Positions 39,801 to 52,900 of a stretch of 64,000 nucleotides of DNA are shown piece after piece. The stretch comes from Ancistrus triradiatus (lineage: Eukaryota; Chordata; Actinopteri; Siluriformes; Loricariidae). The notes under the pieces were generated by a model. It was not told the DNA's origin. It worked only from the letters and a program-made list of their open reading frames with translations, and made no database searches. The stretch's first letter is position 1. Each line of letters starts with the position of its first letter. The translations under genes and the position numbers were made by a program. The stretch is from assembly GCA_025084515.1 (NCBI GenBank), contig JAJAGP010000046.1, positions 351,347-415,346 of the forward strand, given 5' to 3'.

Positions 39801-42800
39801 TATCACTGTTAGGGGTGACCGACTGTCATATGCGATGGCTCCCCAGATCATCACACCAGCAGTTGGGGCAGTGTGTTGCTCCAGAGCAAAGGCAGGACTT
39901 CTTACCGGTCACAAGCCCAACAAAATGAAAGTCCGCACACTGATCAAATGGGGCTGCAGATTCACACCGGTGCTTCTCCGTATGCGAGGCCAAATAACGC
40001 AGTGCGTCTGATCGGTTGTTCCGTTGTGTTGCAGCTGGTGCAGGATGGCCGTGCTGGTCAAGCGGGACTCAAAGGAGAGAAAGGAGACCGGGTAAGGAGC
40101 TCGTGATTCGTTTGGCTTTCCACAAAAAGCACAGCTGTCAGTCTCAGCTCGGCCCTGTTGAGATTAGATGAGGGGAGTGCATGGGGGTGCTGTTTGTTTT
40201 GGCACCAGTTAGGAAGTCATTAGGCTGGGTGTTTTGCCAAAGCTGTTACTTGGTGTTGCCACTGAAACTTTAAGTAGCATCAACAAAAAGCTGAGGAAAT
40301 GAGAGGATATGAAAGTTCTACACATACTGAACGTGTGTTTTATTTCCGTCGGTGTATCACTGAAGGGTTTGGACTGCACCGGCGCCGGGGTTCCTGGACG
40401 GGTAAGTCCTTCACTCACGGCTTCTTCTATCCATTAGTCCATGATTGCCGATGATGTAGTCGAATCGGGTTGTGTGTTTGTTTGTTGCAGTGTCCAGAAG
40501 GTGGAAAGGGGGAGAAAGGAGAGAAGGGAGAACCGGTAAGGGAGCTGAGATCAGTCTGTGGTTTCAGAGGAGGCTCCGGTCGGGACGTTTCTTGAATCTT
40601 ATTTTTGCTTGTCTGTTTTTAGGGTGCGTCTGGGAACTGGGAAGCAGCCGTAGCAGTAAAGGTAAAAACTCTAAACGTTACCACTACTTAGTTTTGGAAC
40701 TGCTTCAACTGGATTTAGTCACCAGTATCTGATACGATTGGGCAAATCTGGTCTGCTGGCGCTACTACAGACCCCTAGACCTGGAGGAACCCTCGTCACG
40801 TTGTACCAGAACTCAACCCAGATCCAGGTAATCACTGGTAACGCACCGGTTCCCAATGCTGAGCCTCAACGGTTTCTCTCGAGCAGATTAAATTGGTCGG
40901 ATTTACACGTCTTGGTTGGTTCTGCGTTCGGTCGAGGAGTCTGTCCACGGCCGGGTTACAGAGTGTATGACCCCTCTGAGATCTCCTGCAGTCTTGGTCT
41001 AGAGGGCTGGGTCTGTGATGGGTAGCACCGCCGCCTCACAGCGAGAAGGTCCCGGGTCCTTTCTGTGTGGAGTTTGCATGTTCTCCCTGTGTCTGTGTGG
41101 ATTTACTCCAGGCTCTCCGGTTTCCTCCTACAATCCAAAGACAAGCGTGTTAGGTCAATTGGAGTTTCTAAAGTGCCCTTAGAGTGTGAGTGTGTATGAG
41201 AGTGTGGGCTGTTCCTGCCTTGCGCACTGTGTTGCCGGCTAGGCACTGGCTTTCTCACAACCTTGATGAAGGATTAAGCGGATGAGAAAATGAATGAATG
41301 AGTATTATAGCTGGCACATTATACTTTGCGTAAAAAATGTATTGTGGTTTTTTTTAATGTTTTTTGTTTATTTAATTACTAAAGAGTGATAAGTGCATTC
41401 GGTTAAGCTTATTTTGTCCATTTCTACAGCAAAAAATTTTGAGTGTCAAATTACAGCTAAAGAGAGAAAAAATGCAGTTAGGACACGATAGTTTCATTTT
41501 TTTTGAATATTTGATTTTATATATTTTTTCTTCATTTTTTCTTCATTGAAATCCTGCTGTCCACTTCCTATAATCCATGCCCTGTGTATAAATGTGGTTT
41601 ATATATACTGTACATACAGTACTGTGCAAAAGTCTTAGGACACCATTAGATTGCTTAGATATACCATGTATATTTTAGAATGGTTTTAGTGAGGTAATGA
41701 CCATATATAATTATTTCTAGGTCTTTTTATTAGAGTAAAACCAGAAAATACAGGAAACCTGTGTGCAGTATTTAAAAAAAACATTCAATTTAGTGTGAGC
41801 TCCCACTTGAGCAACAGCATCGGGATGCCAAGTTGACCCTTTTACCCTTTTTTTGGAGCAGGCAGCAGCTAAGAAACCACTTTTTCGGGTGAGGCACAGG
41901 GTGAAAAGGCTAAGATAGGCTAAAGCTCACGGAGATTGAAATGAAGAGGACTATGGGTGACAAATCCAAGTTTTCTGTCCAGTCGTTGACAATATATGGC
42001 CATTATAGCATTGCTAAAACAGCAAATCGAATGGTGGCCTAAGACTTTTGCAAAGACATATGCACAGAACTCCTTAACCGCTCCACCTGACCTTCATGGT
42101 TCCAGCCCAGCCTGGGGTTAGAACCCAGGACCTGATGTGTGTACCTCATAGTCATTCAGTCTTGTTTCACTGTCAGGGCGATAAGGGACAGAAGGGTGAG
42201 GTCGGAACCACGGGTCCAGCTGGAAATCCGGGCAGAGACGTACGTAGACGCACAGACACACAAACCTGCTGATACACACCTGTATTTCTTTCCTCGTCGT
42301 TGTAAGAATCAGCGATTTCGAACCCACGCCGACACGGTGTGTAAAACCCATCCGCGCTTTCCGAAGCATTACAGATCATTAGACTTCAGGTTCCTTCTGC
42401 ACCGTCTCCTTACAAGCCAAAGCTCCTTAATGCGGCCCGGTTTGCCTTAGACAAACAAAGAGCCGTGAATCAATTCCCCAGCATCGATTCTTCTAAATGG
42501 AGAGACGGAGCGTATTAGCTAAGATTTAAACACCCTAATCTGTTTTTTTTCCACTCCGTATTCGACTCTGCTAACGGATTGAAATGTTTACAGTGGAAAT
42601 TCGAAAATGTTTGTCTGCCAAAGCCGGGCTCCCTGATAACGACTCGACTCTGTATCAATAGGGCGCTCGGGATCAATGAGGACTTTGGGTTTGTTTCCAC
42701 CTGGCTCTTTAATTATACCTTTAAAATTCACGTTGGCTTTTGAAAAATATTCTCTTGTTAGAATCCTTAGATCTTTAAGGGAAAAGAAAGCTGGTGAATG

Positions 42801-43832
42801 CTTTAGTGAACTGATTGTAACCAAATGAAGATCTTGCTGTGTACATGAAGTATAAAATATGCTTCATAACAAACACATTTATTATCCATCCTGCATAAAC
42901 TTTCTGTTAAAGCCTTCTAAACTTCTAGCACTCTGTGATATAACGTCGTGTCGTGTTGTGTTGTGTTGTAGGGTCGAATCGGCTCTATTTGTGTGGTGGG
43001 TCCTAAAGGCCAGAAGGTAAAAACTGACTGAGATAGAAAATTGATTGTACAGTTTGTGCCACACTGCAGCAAATGAATCTCTCAAACGCTCTCTGACTTG
43101 TTTGAAAGGGAGAAACAGGTGCAGTCGGTCCAGAGGGGCTCGCAGGAGAACCGGGACGACCCGGGATACCCGGACCACCTGGTGTCGGCAGACCAGGGCT
43201 GCCGGTACGAAGACATGATCTTATTACAAGATGAATTTAGATCTTATCGTCTATGTTTGAGCAGACTTGTAGTCTAGAAAATAACTACTGAAAAGAAATG
43301 AGGAAAATAGAAAAGAAAGAATGAATTGGTGATGGAGAGAAAAAAAGAAAGAATGGTTAGAACATGACTGGGTTCAACATGCACACAGATTCCTGCAGGA
43401 GACACGAGATCACACCCACATAATGTCTTTTTTTATTTGCAATCAGCTGAAGTGTTTCTGATGAAGTTTCATCTCTTTTAGGGGATCCCAGGTTTGCCCG
43501 GATCAAAGGGAGACAGAGTGAGTCTAATACAGTATGGCTGCTTGTTGTAAGACTGCACTCATGACTCTGTTATTAAGTATTAAAGAGCTTTATATGATGT
43601 ATGTGTGTCTCCTGAACCCAGGGAGATGATGGGATACCTGGTGTAGACGGAGTGACGGGTGATCCTGTAAGCATCGTCATTATCACTATCATTATTAATA
43701 AGCACTTTAAAGGGGTTTAATTGATGGTACCATCAATGTTCACCTGCTTTGTTGTGGATAATCACAGGGTCCGAGAGGTGCAGGCGGTTCGAAAGGAGAA
43801 AAGGTCAGTCAGTCCACAATATGACTGTTAGT

Positions 43833-43871
<39 letters not shown>

Positions 43872-44028
43872 GGTGCTCTTATTCCTGTCATTGCTATAAT
43901 AATAATAATAATAATAATAATAACCGTTATTTAATTATATAATTATAGTCATATAATTAAATAACAATTATTATTATTATTATTATTAATGTCATTATTA
44001 GTGGTGCTCTTATTCCTGTCATTGTTAT

Positions 44029-44070
<42 letters not shown>

Positions 44071-44202
44071 CGTTATTTAATTATATAATTATCGTCATAT
44101 AATTATAATTACAATAATAATAATAATAATAATTATTATTATTATTATTATTATTGTTATTATTATTATTATCATTAGTGCTCTTATTCCTGTCATTGTT
44201 AC

Positions 44203-44240
<38 letters not shown>

Positions 44241-44521
44241 TAATAATAACAATAATAATAATAACCGTTATTTAATTATATAATTATCGTCATATAATTA
44301 AATAACAATTATTATTATTATTATTTTTATTATTATTATATGACGATTATATAATTAAATAACGGTTATTATTATTATTATTATATCATTTTTTTTAGTG
44401 CATGAATATTATGTAATAATATTACTCATCCTCATATGTTATTATTTAATATTGTTTTTGTGAATATTTATTCATTAATATTTATTCATTTGTTTTTTTT
44501 ATTTACATACAGTAATGTGTC

Positions 44522-44605
<84 letters not shown>

Positions 44606-45948
44606 ATTTTTTTTATTTTTTATTTTATATATGATAATGATGATTATTTAGTTTTCTTTTTATGAATATTAATTTATTTAGTAAACTTATTTTTTTTAGG
44701 TAAAACTACTGCTGTACTGTATATGACTGTTGCATTTTCAATAATTAAAATATTATTAATTATTAATTATTAATATTAATATTATAGTATTATTTACTAC
44801 ATATTGAAATATAAATGTGTGTGTGTGTGTAATGTTTTATTAAAGGGTGAGCCCTGTGAAGTGTGTCCTGTGCTGCCAGATGGTTCAGATGGAACTGTGG
44901 TCCTTCAGGGGGCCAAAGGGGAGCCTGGAGCTCCAGGCAGAGGAGAGCAGGGTCTGCCTGTAAGCTCATGTTCAGTTTAATGTCAATAATAATAATAAAA
45001 TGAATGTAATGGGTTTAATACAGAACTTGTATAACAGTTTTTAATAATGACACATCTAGAATATATACATTCAGCGGTCACTTTATTAGGTACACCTCCT
45101 TGGTGCTACACTCATTGTCCAGGTGTTTCAGGAGTTATAAACACCACTGACAGGCGTTTAGAACTCCAGCAGCACTGCTGCGTCTGATCCGATTGTACCA
45201 GCACAACACACTAACACACAACCACCACATCAGTGTCAGTGCGGGGCTGAGGATGATCCACCACCCAAACACTACAGGATCTGTGCTGGTCCTGTGGGGT
45301 CCTGAGCATTAAAGGACAGAACAAAGCCTGTGGAGAAACAGACGGACTACAGTCTGAGATTGCAGAACTACAAAGCGATCAGTATGCTGCTAACGCTGTA
45401 TCTGCTGCTTGTGCTTTATAAGACGATATATATTCTCACCATGGTCTCTGCATGCGCCCGTATCGTAACTATCCAGCCCTATCCAGCTATCTAACACAGC
45501 AGTGCGGGGGCCACCCGCCCGTCAGTAAAAGCTTCCCTTTAAAAATAAAACAAAAAAGCAAAAACACCAGAATGAAGTTTCAGGCCTGCTGGGTTTCTAT
45601 CGAATGAGTAATGGCGTCCTTATCCCGCTCGCCACCGAGCACGGCGCGCAATCATATTCTGTCTGATGTAATTATAGCTGCTGGGAAAGCTTTTATAGCA
45701 CCTCTGTTGAGGCCTGCTGATTTTTCTCTAAGCACGAACCCTTCGGCTCCGTCAACAGCCGCAACTTTTTGCCCCCTTTATCACAATCGAGGAGGTGTAG
45801 ATGAAATCTGGGCAGCGTAATGCAGGCTTTTTGTCTTTTTCAGCCGTATAGTCTGTGTGAGCTGCTGTAGAGAGCCGCGCTGGCTCGCTGTCAGACTTTT
45901 AATGATTTGCAATAAAGTCAGAGTCGGTTCTTTGTAGCTGGATATGGG

Positions 45949-45979
<31 letters not shown>

Positions 45980-47378
45980 TTCTGGTTGTGTCTTTGAAAA
46001 TAAATTATAGAGGCATCACTCTGTCTCTCACCAAGAGGTACACTACTCAAAAGTAGCCTCTGAGAGCCTTTTTATAGGGCAACAATATAGGGAAGCACTT
46101 TTACACCCTCATTTATACAGTGGGGCAAAAAAGTATCTAGTCAGCCACTGTTCAGATCTGACAGAAGAACTTCTTAAAGTAGAAGTTACAGGTCTGTGAG
46201 AGCCAGAAATCTTGCTTGTTTGTGGGTGACCAAATACTTATTTTCCACCATGATTGACAATTAAATTCTTTAAAAATCCTACAATGTGATTTCCTGGATT
46301 TTTTTCTCATTTTGTCTCTCATAGTTGAAGTGTACCTCTCTCATCTTTCTAAGTAGGAGAACTTGCACAATCACTGGCTGTCTAAATACTTTTTGCCCCA
46401 CTGTATATCTGCCTGAGACAGAACTGTAGGCCAAGTTTCCCACATTTTTATCTGGGTGCGTTATTTTTTTGTCAGTGCGTATATATACCAGTATGTGTTA
46501 TGATATTATAGGATGTTTGGCACAAGTATTGTAATAAGTAATTGTATTTCTCTTCCTCCCCTTCCTTTAGGGCTCTCCAGGAAAGGACGGTCTGTCCGGG
46601 ACAAGGGTTTGTACTCTTTTATGGTTTTGTGGGTCGATATGCAGTTTACTTTTCTGGCAATATTAAGAGGCAGAGCTAGCAGGTCATTGTTCAAGAAAGT
46701 TCAAGACAGTCAGCACTCCTTGATCTTGGTCTTTGAGTAGCTGTTGCAAAGCCTTGAGTTGTGTTTTGGGTCATTACTTTTGTAGTGAAAAAAAGTATTA
46801 CATTTGACAAAAGACGCAAAATGCAAACATTTTCGTTCAAAAGTGACCTCAGACTTTTGGCCCTCGCTGTATATCGTCCTTAAGGTTTGATGTTCAGAAG
46901 GAATCTTCTATAGAGTTAACAAAATTTATATTACACACAGAAACAGAATTGCGTTTCTAATAAAAATTAATACGTAAATAAAGAAATGAAATTGTTTATC
47001 CTTACAAAACGCTTGTAAATAAAACATAATTTGACCAGCTACACACAAACTGCACACTACACAATACTACACTACACTACACTATACTATATTGCCTTTG
47101 AGGGACCATCCCTCTGTGCAGCAGCACCAATTCTTTGCTGGACTGGTGTCCTGGTGGACATGCTTATGACTGCGCCCTGTGTTCTGCTGTCCTTTTATTT
47201 TTGGAGATGTTTTTGTTTTAATCTATATAGAGGAAGTTCTAAAAGTTTAAACTTTTTAGTTTATGACTGATCAAAAACTAAAACTTCCTTGACACTGCAG
47301 GATGAGTGTGTTCTCTGGACCTGCTTTATTTAAGATGTGAGGTGTTGGATAGGTGAATGCTTCAGGGCTTCTTAGTCA

Positions 47379-47427
<49 letters not shown>

Positions 47428-49244
47428 GTGTTTCACAGGGAGAGCCGGGGTTAGACGGAGCTAAAGGGGAAAAGGTGAGTTTGGATTTTTGCAGTATTAC
47501 TTTAGCCGGGGGAAGATGAAGCATCTGTGCAGCCTTCATACAGAAGAGCTCAGTCTGAGTTCACAAAGCCATACGTCTTCCTCTGTCCCTGTCAGGGAGA
47601 GCCCTGTTCTTCATGCCCTTCCTCCGCCGATTTATTGGACTCCAAGGTCAGGGTGCTCAAAGGGGACCGGGTGAGTCATGTTCCTGTTTTGTAGCTGGTC
47701 GTCTGAATACTTTTGTTTTAATATATGGATTAAGTTGCTAAAACTGCTTTGAATCAGGAATCGCTACCTAATCCTGTCAGAAGATTCAGTTCCCTATGTG
47801 AGAGTGATCCAGTAACATCTCATTACTCAGTGCTGCCCTTCGAATGTACCAGATCGAAATGACGGAGAGCTTCAGCACTGTGTAGTTCTTCAAATGTTCT
47901 GAAACTACACTGGTACCTGAGTTTTGGAACCTAAGTGTGACGATTTTTGGCATTGCTCAAACGTTAAAACAAAGCTTAAGCTGAGAGAGTTTAAGCTCTT
48001 AAGCGAGACCTTTTTGGAGCTTGAAAGGTTTTTAAAAGCTCAGGAACTTAATTGGGAGGAGTTTCAGTTTCTTCGGCTCCTCAAAATGTTCTTAAACCTC
48101 GGTTAAGAGAGTTTGGGGGTTGTTTGGAACCTCCAAATCTTCTAACATGTAATTAATATGTAAACTGTTGGGAGGTTCAGATGAGTTTCAAATGAGAGAG
48201 TTCCAGAATCTGATAAAAGTTCGATAATTCTGCCAAAAAGAGGCAACGGACATAAGCTGAGAGAGTTTTAGTTCTTCACCAGATGTACCAGAACTAAAGT
48301 AATAAACGTTTCAGGACTTTTAGTTCCTTGATCATTAGTAAACAGCATCTTCACTAATAAGCACTAAAGTCTTTTCATCTCCTCTTGTAGGGTGTACCAG
48401 GTCCTACTGGCCTTCCAGGACTGCAAGGGACAAAGGTGAGTCTCATTAAAGACACTCCCAAACTGTGTCTTTAAAGCTTTTAGGCTAACGGTTTAAAAAT
48501 TAAAAGGCACAGCTATTAACATGTGGAGCAGTCAGGGATTTTTAGTGTAAATAATATTTGTATAAGTATTTTATATATTAGTTTTATGGTGTTGTATTAG
48601 AAGCTTAATTAGAAGTAAACCTTTAAAATCATGTTCAATAATATCATGTCCTGCTTTAGCTTTAGCTAGCTAATCAGTGATGCATTAGGTACACCGGTGA
48701 AATGCTGCCACCTTTCGTTAATAAGAAAGTATTCAGTCTGCCCACACTTGGATAAAGAAGTTCAGAGGGAAGCTGCAGGCTGATTTTTGGACGCTTTTCT
48801 TGCGATGTTTTATTAGGGTGACGCAGGCAGTAAGGGAAGCGATGGGAAAACTGTAAGTCTGCTTTATTTGTATCAGGTTCCAAGCCATATCGATCGATAA
48901 TGTACCGTGAGGCGTTGCTAACTCAGTGACATTATTTTATCAGGGCAAGCCTGGTCCAAGGGGTCCCAGTGGCAAGGACGGGCAGACCGGAGCAAAGGTG
49001 ATGAGATGTACTGTCGTCAGGATTCTAAACTTTACCGGTGTTATCTACCAAACAGCACTAAATTCATTCATTGTTTTAAACTGATCCCTACTGATATTTA
49101 AGAATGAATGTTTCCATATCCAAAATTAATTGAAATAAAAATCATTATGAGAGTAATAGTAGTAGTATTACAGTTATTAGTATCAGTAGTAGGATTACTC
49201 TTTAATTAGTATTTGTATTATTATATTATATTATTATTATATTA

Positions 49245-49295
<51 letters not shown>

Positions 49296-49558
49296 CAGCA
49301 TTAGTATAGTTGTAATTATAAGTATTTGTAGAAGTATTATCCTTATTTTTTATTTTTATTATTTAATATTGTGTAATAATATTACTATTATTATATTATT
49401 TTTTCTACCATATTATTATTAGTAGTGGTAGTTGTGTTATTGTAATTATTGTATTGTAATGTAATTATTAGAATTATCATTATTATTTTTATTACTTTTA
49501 TATTACTATTTATTATTTTCCTTTTATTACCATAATATTAGTATTGTTGTTGCTTGTA

Positions 49559-49591
<33 letters not shown>

Positions 49592-49901
49592 TTTATTATT
49601 AAATAATTATTATTATAGTTGTTGTTATTATTATTATTATTATTTTATTATTATTATTGCTGCTATTATTAATAATAATAGCAACAACAATAATAATAAT
49701 TGTTAAACATTTATCATTATTATTTTTATTATTATTGTTATTGTTGTTGTTGTTGTTGTTGTTATTATTAATATTATTATTATTATTATTATTATTATAC
49801 ATTATTTTATTTAATCACATTCCTGCATTTGGTTTTAATTATTAAAGGGTGATGCTGGTGATTCTGGTTTACCTGGACCTAAAGGTGAAAAGGTGAGTTA
49901 A

Positions 49902-49967
<66 letters not shown>

Positions 49968-52900
49968 GAATGAAGTGTATAACCTAATTCCCGTGTTGTG
50001 TTTATTAGGGAGACTCGTGTGGTGTTTGCCAGACCTCTCCATCGGAAAGCATTGGAGGCCCGAGCACCTTTAAGGTCCAAGGAGAGCCCGGCCCTCAGGG
50101 GCCACAGGGGCCTGCAGGTCCCCCAGGAGAGGCAACGGAGGGCAAACAGGTGAGCCAGGTTTTAAAAGCTGATTGTTTTTGCATTTATTTGTAATGAATG
50201 AAACTTGTTGTGTTGGCTGTAGTATTCATAGCTGTATCGACAAAACACAAGAATCTAGAGGGGAGTAAGGCTAAGGCTAATGAACAAACACGATGCTTAG
50301 ATATGGTACCACACACAAAGGACGCCAAAGCAACACAAGTACAATCCAGGAAGCACAGACGAAGACACACAAGCAGCTTACAAAGGAAAAGGCTCAACTA
50401 AGAAGTAGGGTAGCAAAGTGGAATGTATAGAGTGAGTCTGGCTGCTATGGAGTGAGATGGGGCTCAAAAGATAATGAGCTTATGCAGGACGATATGGGCC
50501 AAAATGACAATTCAGACATTGTGGCATCTCATCAAGCCATGATGATCTGGCAACCGCTCTGGCAACCACCTGAAATCTGCATAGCGTCCCAGTTATTGTT
50601 GTGAAGAGAGGGGATATAATGTCTTACATCCACATAGTTACCATCCAATCACACATCCTCCTTTTTTAATATTTATATAACAGTATGGCAGCAAAATTCA
50701 ATCCACTGTTCGTATACGCTTGGACGGAGGCTCCCCATACCTTGTGGAAACGTGGTTATCTCAATTCCACAAAGACCTGATCTCGTCCAGACATCAGAGG
50801 CTTAATCAGACTTTAAATCTGTCTCTCAGGGTCCTCCAGGCTTTCAAGGAGAAAAAGGAGAAAAAGTAAGTAAGAGCTACTGCTTACTGCTGGATGTTGG
50901 ACGACCAGATGCGTTGGCGATTTATTTTTTAACATAGTTTTGTATGTGTAGACAGTCATGACCAGGTCATTAAAAGCTACCCATGTACACAGGGTGATCA
51001 GGGTTTACAGGGACGCCCAGGAGTCAGTGGATTGACGGGAGCTCCAGGGATGGCTGGTGAACCTGGAAGAGATGGCGCTGTTGGGCTCAAAGGAGAGAAG
51101 GTGTGTATTTGTGTGTAATCAGTGTTAATCAGGCAGCTCTGAGGGTCTGAGTTGCGGGGGCTGGCTCGGTAGTAGCGCGCCTGACCAGAGCGAGAAATGA
51201 GAGAAACGCAGTGGGCAGTGAGATACGAAGAAAACCCCTAAAGCAAGGTCTGCTCAAATAAAGTCTCCTCTGAAACAAAGTGGAGTGGTTGTTTCAGCTT
51301 GTACAGTCAGGAGACGCTTTAACAAGCGCGGTCGATTGGCCAGAAAAATCAGTTTTTACACCCACGCACCAAACGTGCAATATGCCAAAAATCAGCTGGA
51401 GAAACTCCAGTTTTAAACTCCGTGATGGCAGGAAAACATTGAACTTAGTCCAAATCTGCAGCGAGAGACTATTCCATAATGTCAGGACCAAACGCAGGAA
51501 GGTTTATGAAGATTTAAAAATGTAAACGAACAAACAAAACACCTCAGAACCAGAACACGCAATCAGAATAAATGTGTGGAAACAAAAGATAAGAGAAGAG
51601 AAACAAGGAAATGTGAGACAGGTGAGCGAGATCAGTAGGAGGGCTGGCAAGATGGGTGCTTGGCCAGGGCAGTGAGCACGTGAGGGATTCTGGGGGATGG
51701 TGTCCAGGATGCTGTTGCTTGATGCGGTATTGAATAATTGTTATTACAGGTATTTCCCAGCATTCATCACTCCCGCCACGCGACTCCCTACATCACGCAC
51801 TGCCGACTTCCTCATCTGAGTGTGAGGGAGTATCGTACTGCGTATCGCTTGCCCAGGAAAATTCGAAATTCAAAAGTCAGAATTCAGAGTACGGTTTCTG
51901 CTGAACGTGTATACATGTTCATTATCGGATTCCCTTCGTAAAGTCGAAATATCGTAAGTCAGGTCATCATAAAATGGGGAGTACCTATATTAGTGGTTGT
52001 AGAAGATTTCTTACCCTCACTTTAACCCTGCTTATCTTGGTCAGGGTTGTGAGGATGTCCTGGACTTCCCTCTGTGAAGGTGAACATGTAACTTGGAAGA
52101 GATGTCTGAATGATCTCCTCATCCATTTGTACATGTGACACCTGACCCAGCCAGAAGGCACCACCGGGACTCAAACCTGGGTCACCACAGTGGGCGACTA
52201 CCAGTAGTAAAGTTAATGTAATAATAATAAGCTTTAAAATACATCGTGCCAGTTTGTAAGATGCCTCACACGACGTTCTGAGGGAGTATTAAAGGTTGCA
52301 CTGTGCTGACAGATCACGCCTTCAGAAGCTGAGGACCATAAACAGAAGTAATGAAAACACTAATGATGTAATTAAATGACTCGCATCTCATTTCCATTTC
52401 CCATTTCCACATAAGTGACAGACGCCAGAGCCGCTGAATTGGCCACAGAACTGCTTAGGCTAAACCTTAAACCCGAGCGTCCTCTCTTCTTTCTCTATTG
52501 GCAGGGTGATGCCTGTGGTAGCTGTCTGCCACACCCTACAGGATCCGGGGATAACCTGGGTCTCCCTGGACTCAAGGGACAGAAAGGAGAGCCAGGTCCA
52601 GCAGGACAGGGGAAACCTGGGAAGAATGTGAGTTCCTGTTTATGGCTTTGGATGGAAAGTTACTTCAACATGCCAAGTCATGCCGTGTCAAGTCAAGTGA
52701 AATGTATTTATATAGCGCATTTTACAACACAGAATTGTCTCAAAGTAGCTTTATGAATATATTGGCTCAAAGCCCTAGTTGAGCAAGCCTGGGGTGACAG
52801 TGGCAAGGTAAAACTCCCCAAACCTTACAGGGAAGAAACCTTGGGAGGACCAAGACTCAAGCAGGGACCCACCTTCTTGGGCAGCCTGGATGTTAAATAC

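Noticed and set aside
49599..49845. Poly-Asn and poly-Ile/Leu open frames
   Set aside because: By-products of AAT/ATT triplet repeats in intron 25.
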